Positions 1 to 10,747 of a DNA stretch of 31,945 nt are shown here, piece by piece. Position 1 is the stretch's first letter. Each line of letters begins with the position of its first letter. Location: positions 4,324-36,268 of the forward strand of contig FLMG01002913.1 of NCBI GenBank assembly GCA_900088475.1. The letters are read 5' to 3'. Source of the stretch: Hyphochytrium catenoides (Eukaryota > Sar > Hyphochytriomycetes > Hyphochytriales > Hyphochytriaceae). Under the pieces are notes generated by a model that was given only the letters and a program-made list of their open reading frames with translations, did no database searches and was not told where the DNA came from. Made by a program: the position numbers and the translations under genes.

Positions 1-1065
1 GAAAGCATGGTACCGGTGTACCACACGTACACCGTGCCCAATATAGAGATGACTGGCGTAGAAAATGATGAGAATGAGGCAAGCATTAGCCGTGCTTTGA
101 GTCCGCGACGGTTCGAGAGAGGAAGGAAGCACGAGCGACGCATTTACATTCAAAGAAAAGAGAAAAGGGAGAGAGAGAGAGAAAGAGAAAGCCGTTGGGT
201 AAATAGAACTAAATCGTCAGAAACGTCAGTGTCCTGGAACTTTCTGCATGCGTCTTCTTTAAAACGGCGGCGCACGACAAGACTAGATGACTCACCGATA
301 AGTGAATAGTTTTTGACCTGAATATAGCTTCGAACGTCAACTTTTTGTACAGGGTCCTGGGATATGATGAAGGCACTGATTGTCAACGTAAGCCAGGCAG
401 CGACAAGTAAAATGAGGCCTCCGAGGCGTATGCCAGTGGCCACACCCGAGCTTGTGCTGCCAAATGATTGCATAAGCGCTCCCCAAACCATTACTATAAG
501 AAAACTGGAATGGGAAGAGTAACTCAGTGTTAGACCTCTGTCAGAAGGCTCCCTTATATCCCTCCACATACCAGGTGCTATAGAGACATGCGCTTGCGAC
601 TGCCCAACACAGGTCTACCATCAGCAACGGAAGTAGGTCGGTATAACCGTTGGGATCAATGCCACGAAGGATGAAAGTGACTGCCATCAACAGCAAGCAA
701 GGGAATGCTGCTTTTTGAGTGTCTGAACCCCGCTGGAAAACCACAATAAGCTGCGGACCAGTCAGCCCCGTTGCGGCCAAACCAGACAAGAGGAGGACTA
801 TCCTCCAGAGGGTATAATGCAGCCCCAGAGCGTCGCCGTACGTCTCTCTACAAGATGGAACTTAAAACGAAAAAGTCGATTTTCAGACAGGAGGCAGCGG
901 CAAGAGGACAGCGGGTGGACAGAAAGGGGTTAAGCGCTTTCGTTCACTAACTATAGAAAAGCAGGCTCCTGCGGCAGGAGAACACGTACGCAGATATGGG
1001 TAGCTGCAAGGTATATCCGAGAGTTCATGGCTTGAGAGCGAAGAGTTTGGCGAGATGTTGGTCAT
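1..1065 (-). CDS. Seven-transmembrane receptor-like protein, paralogue 1 (partial, 3' end outside window)
   Basis: Exons in coding order are 1065-990, 860-572, 504-296 and 52 to the window edge. All donors are GT (gtacgt, gtatgt, gtgagt) and all acceptors AG, with intron phases 1, 2 and 1. The start is the ATG at 1065, which has A at -3. The N-terminus carries the motif C-S-Y-P-Y-L-L-P-S-C-R-E-T-Y. It is followed by TM1 after LHYTLWR, a basic loop, TM2, the motif RGIDPNGYTDLLP, TM3 ending near VMVWGALMQ, TM4, and the start of TM5 (ILGTVYVWYTG) in the last visible exon. The missing end should hold TM5-TM7 and the cytosolic tail, by comparison with the two paralogues at 3052-4883 and 7062-8842. 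The function is unknown. The layout suggests a plasma-membrane receptor or a THH1/TOM1/TOM3-like protein, but that is an inference. The GA-rich run at 153-190 is the pyrimidine tract of the last intron. Confidence 0.8.
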
Positions 1066-3051
1066 GCTGACCTAGCTCAGCAAGCTACAACTCTTTTCTT
1101 GTGACGCTGATATATTAGCGCTTCGGGCTGAAGCTTTTTGGAGGGTATCGAAGCACAACGGCGTCCTCAAAAGCTGCGGGACGGACCTCGCACCGCGAGC
1201 TTTATCATAAAATGGAGTGTCTCCGACCTCTACTATTGCACCAGCTGCTCAACCTTATTGAAGGATAGGACAGTAGGTTCAGCTTGTGTGCAGCGCTCAG
1301 TGGGTCATGCCTGTTAAGAAGGCGCCCCTTGACATAGTGAGTTGGCAGGATTAACGTAGTGGTAAGGATAAACGGAGGTGCGTAGTGATGCAGAAAAAAG
1401 AGCTCTGGCCTGAGAAAGCAATGCAGATAATAGTCGCAACTTTTCCTATGGTCTTCCTCCCCGTACTCCGGGCGAAGTTACTTACTACTTTGTTGTTCAG
1501 GGTAGATTGGCAAGCGACATCGAACTAGATGTTATTATGATCCTAGATGCTGATATAGAACTATTATCCACATTTCTCTTCCTTTGTTCCCGTCTTGGAG
1601 ACGACTTTCGAGAGATGGTAGAAGGGGCGGAGGACCACGTGAGCAAGTGCGGAGGAGCTGACGATGTGATGAGCGGGTGACCCAACGACGAGGGTCCGAG
1701 AGGGTCAGGGCAGCATCGATCAGAAGCACGAGCATAGAACTGATAGACCGATTGGATACTTCTGCTAGGTAGTTCTACAGGTCAAAACAGTTATGGAAAG
1801 TAATAACATAATAAGCAGCACTGGTACTACTACCACTAGGAACACCTCCACCACCGGCCCGCCCCAGTCATTGTAGTACACCACGAGCATCAAGCTTCTT
1901 CCTCATCAGAGGCTGAGAATGGTTCTACCTACGAAGAGGTGCCTTTGTGCAGTCGAAACACCATGCCTACCAGACTTCTCAGGAGGTGTAGTGCCACAGA
2001 TAGAACTAACTACTGAGTTCCACTTACAGCCGGACCTAGTCCCGTCCTAGTATCGCAATAGCTAATAACTCTGACTACCCTGATCGAAAAAGTTTGGTCC
2101 TCATCACAATCAACTTTCTTAGGGCGTGCTGTCTAATCCAAGGTCTTACTACGAGTAATGATGCTACAATTTACTCTTATAAATAGAACTCTCCGTCAGG
2201 CCGTGCTACCACTGAACACTCTGTCAGGCCGTGCTACCACTGAACACTCTATCTCTTGGCCAAACTCAGGGAATGGGACTTGTCTACTATGCGCTCTTTG
2301 GAACTCACATGGCAAGGTGCCATCTGGGTGCCAATGATTAAGCAGTACAATGTGACTGAGAGTTCATACGCACTTTGTGCGTCGTAGAAAGCTCCAACCG
2401 CTCCTTGTGGTCCTTTGGCTCGTATGTTCTTCCAACAACTCCAGTTCATGCTGGAGGACTACTGTTTTACAACCAACTACTATTGCTAGATAACTACAGT
2501 CTACCACAGTTACTCAGATAGCCAGATGGTGGCTAGACAAGACATGAAACAGGGTCCAACTCGAGGCAGAAAGCGTCGTGTCCTGGTAGTTCTCTGGTAA
2601 GAACTTCTAAAACCGAAACTCGAGGTAGATAACCTCATTGCATTGACCTATGGGGTCTCTCGGCCTCGAAAGGGGTGCAACTGCTCACAAGCCGCATAAG
2701 ATGGTGCGCTACCCTACTAGACTGCATCAACCATGATAGTGCTGTCCTTTGAGTCGCGGTAGTGGAGCTGGTAGTGGAAGACGTCAGGGATGCAAGATTC
2801 GTCAGGTATCAAACTGCAATCCTCCTCTTCCTTATTTAATTAGGTTATTTATATTTTCTGACCAGCCTCCTCCTGCTGCAATGAGAGTTGTCCAGGAGCA
2901 TGAATAACCTTTTGGAGGTCATTCAAGAACAGCAACGACAGCCAAGGGATATGATTTATGATTAATAGGATAATGCAGTCAATTGCAAAGACAAAGTGTC
3001 ACTCGAAGCGCCTACATTGCAGGGGTCTACTACTGTGGTCTGGCGTTATGG
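1066..3051. other. Gene-free spacer between 7TM paralogues 1 and 2
   Basis: No coding exon could be supported on either strand. Short open frames at 1497-1735 and 2249-2449 have no recognisable protein character and no fitting splice sites. The stretch holds a perfect two-copy 28-bp tandem repeat, listed separately. It should contain the promoter of paralogue 1, since an A/T-rich TATA-like patch lies at about 1109-1116, some 45-50 nt upstream of the ATG at 1065. It should also contain the 3' flank of paralogue 2. Confidence 0.5.
2195..2250. repeat. Two perfect 28-bp tandem copies
   Basis: A 28-bp unit that begins gtcaggccgtgc and ends gaacactct occurs at 2195-2222 and again, without any mismatch, at 2223-2250. 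Perfect identity suggests a recent duplication by slippage. No gene overlaps it. Confidence 0.95.
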
Positions 3052-4883
3052 CTAGGTGATTAGTGGCTCGGGTCCGGATGCAGACTCCCGTGACTGGTAC
3101 CGTCTCAAATGAAAGGATGACTCGGGTGCAACATCGTAGCTGTACTTTCTCTCAGCATCTAAAGGTGTTACGGCTCCAGAATAGAGCACTGCGTCAGAAA
3201 GACCGTTCTCCTCTATGTTGTACGCCACGAAGTCTCCTGCGACGCTTGAGCCCGCACTGGAGCGTCCCTTGTCCACTTCAAAAACGTCTCTATCTTTGGA
3301 GCCTTGGATGGCAGCGAGGGTTATGGGCTGTTGGTGTTCAGAGCCCTTCTCCGTGGTTGACGAAGGGGTGTTATCATGTGGGCTGGGTAACTGCCAGAAG
3401 GAGCACATACAAAGACAGAGAAGTATGAGCTGTATGGCTGCACTGGCTTCGTGATCAAATAACGGGGTACAATTCTTGGCGGCGGGTGACTCATGTTGCT
3501 GAGACTCCAATAGACATCCGTTGTAAATCCGCCAAGCGGACACTTCGTCATCGCTACGATGGAGATTGCTGTGGAGCTCATACATCTGGAAGAGAATAAC
3601 TGCCATAGCTGCCACTACGAACACTGACATGGTTCTCTGAATGTCAGTAAACCTACTGTGTGATTTCTGAGGGGATATTGATGGCTGTGAAGGAGGAGTC
3701 TGCATCTCATGTCGTCTCAAGCTTTGCTGCGGCTGTGGACTCAAAACAATCTCGGTGTTGAATCCTTCTCGTATGAGCTTGGCAGCCAAGCTACCTCCTG
3801 CCTCTGTATTTTCGCGCTTCTCTGCTAATCGTCTGTCTAGCAGGCCTCCGACAGCGAGAAAGTAGAAGGCTCCGAAGCAGGAGAAAGCTGTAACGGGCCC
3901 AGACATGAAGAACAAGAGACAAAAACATTGAGGCGCTGTAACAGAGAGTATCTTTTGCGAAACAAGCGAAAAAGCTATGATGACACCTCTAAAGAGTGGG
4001 TTTGAAGATGAGCGTGTAACGCGATGGGAGTAAGGACCATTTAATACATGGAAGAGGTCTCCTACTTACCAACCACGAAAGCGGACTGGATCTTCAGATA
4101 ATAAAGTGCAGCTGACGCTTCCCAGGCACTTTTTGCTGCTTCCATAGCGTAGAGAACTGCCGTCGTAGTAAGGACACCCCACGCTGCGGCGGTTAGAAGG
4201 GAGCTCGTCACTTGAACACATAGGACCAAAGCCCAACCCAGAGATGGTGCTGCCTTGAAGCTGGAGGCCCATACTAGGGTTATGGAAAAACTGCACAACG
4301 ACTAGTGAGACTAAGCAGCTCCCTCGTACTATTTGATGTTACTCTCTCTTGCTCGTTCCTTTTACCAATCCGCCTTGCCTCTTCTCTTAACTCGTGACAC
4401 TCTCTCCGTCAACTCTCCTTCTTCTTGTCATAAACTACATACTTACCAGATACTATATAAGCAAGCGGAAGCCACCGCCCAACTCAACTCCACGAAGATC
4501 AGCGGTAGTATATCTTGATAGCCATTGGGATCCAGTCCACGTAAGATGAAAGTGGTCGAAATAGTGCTGAGCAACGGGACAACTGCCTTCTGACTTTGTG
4601 AACCGCGCTGGTAGATTGCTAGCAGACGTGGCACGGTAACAGCAACTCCTAAGATGCCAAAGGTCATATAGACAGCACGCCATACAGTGAAACGCAGCCC
4701 CACAGCGGTGGCAAAAGTTTCTTGGCAAGTAGGCACTGCAAATGAGTGGGTCAATGGGTCAGCATGCTAAGCTTTGTTAAGACGTACTGACACTTGGCCA
4801 CGCCTTGCCGACGCACATATTAAAGGATAGTCACATTGAACATTGTGTCCGACGGTAGTCCCGACTTCGCCTTCTTCATCCAT
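3052..4883 (-). CDS. Seven-transmembrane receptor-like protein, paralogue 2 (470 aa)
   Basis: Exons in coding order are 4883-4817, 4735-4447, 4290-4070 and 3887-3052. Introns are of phases 1, 2 and 1, with donors gtgcgt, gtaagt and gtaagt. The product is 470 residues, the same length as paralogue 3. Visible features are the N-terminal Cys motif (C-D-Y-P-L-I-L-P-T-C-Q-E-T-F), FTVWR before TM1, a basic loop (AIYQRGSQSQK), RGLDPNGYQDILP between TM2 and TM3, and YFLAVGGLLDRRL at the end of TM5. TM6 is followed by SAWRIYNGC, a second Cys in an outer loop, TM7, and a Ser/Pro-rich tail of about 120 residues ending at 3052. The fourth helix region diverges most from the other two copies. The first donor could be shifted by a few bases, since the phase-1 join was chosen to match the paralogues. 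No enzymatic motif is seen. A receptor or scaffold role is only inferred. Confidence 0.82.
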
Positions 4884-7061
4884 CTGGGCTCCTTTCAAGT
4901 CTAATATACCCAGCGGCGGCCAGGGCCTTAGAAGTTATTGGGATTATGTCTCTTAGGTGCCACTATCATGAAGATGACGTTCTTCATTTAATGAGGAGCA
5001 AAGTGCCACGCCGGTGCTTTAATTGAAGAGCACGACAAGATCTGAGGGGCCTTGTTATAGCATCCGGAGAAATCTCATGTACGCTGCAGAGTAGAACTAG
5101 AGCCTGTGGGTGGCACCCTAGTGGCGTCTGCTGGCCATATTCTACTTTATAGAACGAGTAGACGAACAATGTAAGAGCAGAGAAAGGGCTTCGGAGAAAG
5201 GAGAGGATGATACAGTTGTACGTCTGTCGCCGTAGTTTACACTCTTCGACATTCGCTTGATAAACTTGCTGACCCCAACGAGCAAAGATTAACCTGCTGG
5301 TTTGGGTCTGCATCACAAGCTGGATGTCAAGAAGATCTCAAAGAAGAGAGAAGAGTCCTTTTGTTGGAGTATGAGGTTGGATACCGCGTAGAGCTATCAG
5401 CCTTCAAGCTGTCTGATTCTATACTTCCCTTCATTTGACATTCAGATAGGGAGCAGCGACAGGCGCAGTGAAGGAAGAACGCCTGTGGCTAGCATTTTTA
5501 TCACGCTCTTCAGGACTGAGATAAGGTAGGACGGCAAACACTATGAACAGCTGACCCTCGCTTTAAATATGCAAATGACGACGCTCGATGCTAGCTATAT
5601 CACCGATGTCATTACCTTTAGAAAATGGCGGTCTAGCAGTGGAGTATAAGAAAGATAAGGGTTCCTAGAGGGGAAGATGTCATATGGGCAGTATTCTTAT
5701 CCCTCCCATTACATCTGTTCTCTATCTAGTGCAACTCTCTGTCCCTTCAAGTCTTGTGATAGTCATGTCACACTAACTCTTCAACTTACCATCAACGGTC
5801 ATTGCACCGCCCTCACTGGTCGCCACTTCTTGTCCAGGTCATGGCGTTTTACGACTAGGAACACATATAGAGTGCTACCTCCTTGGCGGATTGAAACGAT
5901 TTCTTCAAGGAAGGGTTCTACACCCTATCACAAGCCCGATCATGACAAGAGAACTACTGATTTTTGTCATGGAGAGTCAGTAGTTGACCAGCCCATCACC
6001 ATTGAAAAAGGAATAGTAGTATAGGATTTGAAGTCTTATACCCGTTTGTTCTCAAGAAGAAAAAAGATCGGAAGTGGCTCGTTTGGGTCAGGTGGTCAAA
6101 GAATAAGAGCTGCAAGAAACTGTTAGACTTTCCCGCCACCTAGAGCGAGACCCCGAATGGACGGTCTAGAGAGTAGTAGAACTACTCGTCATCACTTGAG
6201 CAACGGCCCGGGAAGCCGTGAAGTCGCTTCAAAGATATCCAAGAAGCTGATGGCTGATGGACAACATGTCCGATGACCGGTGACGGGACGGGTGCCTCAC
6301 ACGCAAGAGCAGCATCCTTCCATAGGTCAAGCTGCGCCGCTACGTAGAACTAGATCTCTAATCTCTTATCTGAACTTTAGAACCTTCAGACTTTTGTTAA
6401 TAGTTATCCTTGTACTCATGGCATTAAACGGTTTTCATCAGCGAGCTTTCTTTCTATCGTCCCCGCCCTACACGTTCAATACTTGATGAGATAGCACATT
6501 TATTCTGCGCTTCTGCACTACATCAAGAAGGAAGAGCTGCCAACCACCAGTCTGCCATCTCGCTAATAAAGTAAGAGCTTCCAAAGAAAATTTGACATCT
6601 CATCAAGAGTAGCCTATCAACACGTACGTACACGAAGGTAAAAGGTTGATGATATGACGACAAGAAGATAGCTGTTCCTGTCAAGTCGTAGAAATATTCC
6701 TTTTAGCGAGAGGCAGCCTTTTGAGAACATATAACAGAAGGTCGTCGACATCCTCACTCTACCCAAGCCCGTTATTCATCCTCCTCAGCACCAGATACCA
6801 GCTATCAAGCGATTCTAGCATCCTTCAAAGTATCTCTAAGTTAGCTCCAATGTTCCCATCAGCGCTATGAGCAGAAGAGAAAACAGCAAAGGGTTCAACA
6901 AGGATGAATGTAACAATAACAGTACGTTATTGGTGATGATGTAGTTTCTTTGGCATGCAAATGAATAGGGGTTCTACTACCTGCTGGTAAAGGTAAACGC
7001 GTCTCGCTATAAGGTGTGAACACGAACCTTCCTTGTTGTTCGCTTTGCCTGATCGAGTTTT
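4884..7061. other. Gene-free spacer between 7TM paralogues 2 and 3
   Basis: Open frames at 4984-5316 (minus), 5677-6024 (plus) and 6280-6486 (plus) were read. None shows a known motif, a paralogous match or a plausible exon chain. I see no repeats of note here. The left end should contain the promoter of paralogue 2; a TATA-like patch lies at about 4892-4898, close to its ATG. Confidence 0.45.
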
Positions 7062-8842
7062 TTATCTTGGTGGTCGTGCGGCTGAGTCCTTACCCTTACC
7101 GTCTGGTCTCGGGGCCGCATACTGGGAAGATTGCCGAAGCTCAGGGACATAAGAAGCTGTGCCCGCACCATACGCGACTCGAGGAGTTGAGTCAGGCGTC
7201 TCTGCCTCAGAGGAGATTCTCATTTCATGTGGTATGTAGACATCGTCCACGGTGCTCGAAGGAGAGTCACTGAAAAACTGGCTCTTGCTACTGCTCAACA
7301 GATGATTGCCGTCTATGGAGTGAAGCGTCGTAACCTCTCCCCGAGTGTTCTTGTTAGGTGATAGTCTTCCCTCTCCTGCACTTTTCGAAGCGCTTGACGG
7401 GACCTTCCAGAAAGCCCATAAACAGAGTAGGAGGGTCAAAAGTTGGAGAATGCCAAAAATCTCGTTATCGAACACAGGGTCACAAAGCAGCTCCGGCTGA
7501 TCTTGACGCTTCATAACGCAAAGGTTGTATATCTGCCATGCAAAGATATCCTCTGGTCCCGTGGCAACTTCATAGATAGTAAAGCATTGAACAGAAATGA
7601 CTAGCAGAGTAGAAACCGTAAAGAGAACCAGCATCTTGGTAATTTTTGGTATGCTTCTCCACTTGCGGAGGATAGACGATCCAACGCCCTTCCCGCCTCC
7701 ATCCGGTTGATCTCCTTTCTTTACTTTGCCAGCGGCATCAAGGTCCACATTGCCGTTAATAACTACCTTCTCCAAGGTACTTTCGCGGGTCTCGATGGTG
7801 GTGACCGTCTGCATTAGCCGGCGTCGGAGAGTTAGCCCTGCGTACAAAAAATAGGCAATGCCAATCGTCCCGAGACCTGTTGTACATGCAACAAGGCAGA
7901 CAGGTTAGCAAATAGCAACAGCGGCAGCAAACAAGGAAAACCTTTCTTGTCAGCAGAGCCAATGAAACCTTGTAGCATACAGCCTTAGCACCAGGCAACA
8001 GGAGGAGGATGGTACACAATCGTTCCACTACAATAGTCGAAGGACTCGTAACAGGCAATCAAGGTGCATGGAGGTAGTAGCCGTTGGCCACATGTTGCTC
8101 ACTTACCGACGAACACCGAGAACTCCAGTTCAATGTAGGGGCGAGTGTCAAACTTCTGTGTAGGGGCCTTAGCTATAAGAAGCGAGCAGATAATCACGAC
8201 AAGCCACGTTGAACTTATAAGGAAAAGTCCACCCAAGCGGATACCAAGGGGAATTCTTTTATTGGTAGTTCCAAAGGTCTGGATCAATCCGCCCCAAACC
8301 ATTACGATGGAGTAACTTGAGTAGACACAGGATTAGCCTGCGTTTGAGTGATCGAGAGAAAGGCAAAGGCACGCCACTTACCAAATGCTATAGAGAGATG
8401 CGGTGCCAACATCCCAAGCAAGACGGGAGATGAGGAAGGGTAAGACATCCTGATACGAGTTCGGATCCACTCCGCGTGCTAAAAAGCTGAGGCAAGCCAG
8501 AATCATGAACGGGAAAGCCGCTCGCTGATTGTCAGAGCCTCGGCGGTATATTAAGCGGAGACGCGGCACAGTGAAAATAAGGCCGAGCACCCCCGTCAGA
8601 GCGAAGATAACTCGCCACAGGCCGTACTTGTAGCCCAATGCTTTTGCGTATGTATCTTTGCAGTAAGGTGCTAAAGAAAGAAGATTTCACTTGTCAGTCC
8701 ATTAGGACCAGACAATGTATATTCTAGGAGCTATAGCCTTACCGACGTAGGGAAAGTTACAAGGAATGTCCGCAAGTGCCGGCGAGAGCAGCACCGTTGG
8801 GGAAGTCGTCGCTCCGATGGTAGCGTTGTAATAAAGGGCCAT
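7062..8842 (-). CDS. Seven-transmembrane receptor-like protein, paralogue 3 (470 aa)
   Basis: Exons in coding order are 8842-8743, 8670-8382, 8315-8107 and 7876-7062, with intron phases 1, 2 and 1. The ATG has A at -3 and G at +4. Approximate topology: an outer N-terminus with an N-A-T glycosylation sequon at residue 6 and the Cys motif at 28-37 (CNFPYVAPYC). TM1 is 51-70, followed by a basic inner loop (RLIYRRGSDNQR). TM2 is 84-100, then the conserved RGVDPNSYQDVLP. TM3 is 108-143, TM4 155-178 and TM5 193-217, followed by a basic loop of about 60 residues. TM6 is 280-302. The third outer loop has two Cys (319 and 331) and the motif AWQIYN. TM7 is 338-356, and the tail is about 110 residues. 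The charge distribution fits N-out, C-in. The ends of TM2, TM3 and TM5 remotely recall plant THH1/TOM1/TOM3 proteins, by memory of the family only. The function is unknown. Confidence 0.85.
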
Positions 8843-9800
8843 CTTCTTCTGGAGGATAGGCGCCCTTGCACGAGCTCGACAAGGGATTTTACTATCTGGT
8901 CGTGAAAGTGCACCGAGGTGGCCTCAGTTGGTACTGTCGGAACTAAGCTTCAACCGTGGTGCTTTTTGATAAGAGATCTCCACTTCCTTTGCACCAAACT
9001 TCGTGCCGCGGCCAAGTGAAGTAGTGAGTGCTGAGGGCCTCGGCTACCCTAAATATTGTACACAAACCGGTGCTGCAGGGGCAGTAGAAAGAGCTTTTAC
9101 CTTGTTACGCTGTGCTGCTAAAGAACTTATCACACGACGAGAAGGTAACTTTGTTCTCAAGAAACGCTTCTGGTCGTACCCTAAGGAGAGCGCTAAAGGT
9201 AGACAGCAAGGATTTACTAGCAGGATTCCAGTGGGTTTAGGGACACTGAGCTTGTATCGGCCAATGAATTGCTACGCCAAACCCTTATAGCCTTCTTCGT
9301 TGTCGACCTGGCTTATTATTAGATGGTGGTGGAACAAAAAACAACTGAAGGGTCTTACATGGCTTGAGATGATGGGGCTGATGTGGGGCAGAGAACACTA
9401 GCGAAAAAGCGGAGGATATGTTTTCAGACGAACAATAACAGGTATCGTTACTATGATGAAAGGGAGGAGGGGTTAACGTGGTGAGGGGTCATCCTACTAA
9501 AGGTAAAGTAGTAAGAAGACGGGTCCAGCATAGAGGCGTCATCTAATGGTTACCAACAGGTAACAGAAAGACCTAAAAGCTAACAGGCACGTCAGCCGTA
9601 GTCTCATCATACTTTCGTTCAACCAGAAGAGGGGAGGACAACTGCTGCTGGTGAAGATCAGGGAGGACGTGGGAGTGCAGTCGAAAGCTGGAAGGGAGGA
9701 GAGATGAGGAGGAACTGAGGTGGCAGGCAAGTGGTCAGAGCGGGAACCAAGCGACATGTCTGATCCTTCTCATCATAACCAGCAGCAGGAGGACAAGAAG

Positions 9801-9839
9801 AGGAGGATAGAAGAGGAGGATAGAAGAGGACGATAGAAG
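9801..9839. repeat. 13-bp purine tandem repeat, three copies
   Basis: The unit aggaggatagaag occurs at 9801-9813 and 9814-9826. A third copy with one mismatch lies at 9827-9839. The flanks are also almost pure purine, so the tract is a simple-sequence expansion. Confidence 0.9.
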
Positions 9840-9950
9840 AAGAGGAGGAAAGTGGCAAGCGACTCTTCAGGGTCTGAGTCCAGCTCTTGGCGTCAAGAAG
9901 TGCACCACAGCCGTGGTGATGAGGCGACAGAGGTGAAGGGGGGACGGAAA

Positions 9951-9974
9951 ATTCCCGCCGTTTTGGGCGGGAAT
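9951..9974. promoter_or_regulatory. Perfect palindrome with two inverted E2F-like half-sites
   Basis: Nine-base arms attcccgcc and ggcgggaat flank a 6-base centre (gttttg). Each arm contains ttcccgcc, which matches the E2F/DP consensus core (TTSSCGC). It sits in the spacer between two divergently transcribed genes, about 1.1 kb upstream of the 7TM gene and 0.8 kb upstream of the PP2C gene. The palindrome is seen directly; a role as an E2F-type site is inference. Confidence 0.45.
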
Positions 9975-10747
9975 GGGGCTGCGTACAGCTCTTGTTCGCT
10001 ATACAAACTACCTTTACTCTGTACAACGAACGTTTGACCCTCATCAGCTCAAAAATTCAACATACAATAGTGAGAACACGAAGCCACTGTTATTATTAGA
10101 GCACATGTCAAGGAGAGCGCACCTTGAGAAGACGAGCGCACCACTAGCGCATGACATTGTACGGAAACACCGCTTATAGCCCTGATGCGATCTCAATTCT
10201 AAGGGTATGCTTTCTAGGACACCATCCCTCCAACCAAGAACAAAATGACAAACACTTGCTGCACAGACTAGCGGTTAGCGGTAGGGCTGCGGCGTTTCTG
10301 TCATTCTGTCATTGCCGCCTTTGCGACAACCTCAACTCTGTCGCATCGAAAAACCTCTGCAATTCTGTATCTTCGATGTAAAAATCTGCTCTCAGGGAAA
10401 GGGTCTTATGCTCTTTCTGTACCTCGGCTGTGCCCAATCAGTCGATTAAGATAGCTTCTTATCGCGGCCGTTCGGACTCTAATACAGCAAACGACGAGTA
10501 GTACTTAAAAGGCCTTCCCAGGGGCGATTCAGCAGCGCAGGCATGCCGTCTAGTTTGAAAGGACAGTTCAAGTTTGAAAGGACATTTCCGCTTGAAGGTG
10601 CACACTTGCTTGGGGCCTGTTGTTGGTGATGGCAGTAAGCTTTACTCTGTCTAGAAATGGTAAGAGCTGTTTCCATGAGTATAGACGTTAAAGCTCTGTT
10701 GCAATAACGGGCCTTGTTGTTGGTGCTAATAACAGACAGCTGGCTAC

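Larger units (their letters stand above)
8843..10747. other. Divergent spacer between 7TM paralogue 3 and the PP2C gene
   Basis: This is the only divergent promoter region of the left half. It holds a perfect 24-bp palindrome at 9951-9974, a purine-rich 13-bp tandem repeat at 9801-9839, and two copies of agtttgaaaggaca at 10552-10565 and 10571-10584. Open frames at 9003-9290 (plus), 9658-10044 (minus) and 9973-10381 (plus) have no recognisable protein content and were not called as genes. Confidence 0.5.

Noticed and set aside
153-190. GA-rich run that could be called a microsatellite of interest
   Set aside because: On the coding strand it is a CT tract inside the third intron of the first 7TM gene, where such tracts are ordinary.
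9003-9290. A 95-codon plus-strand open frame in the divergent spacer
   Set aside because: There is no known motif, no continuation by splicing, and nothing in the context to support a gene.
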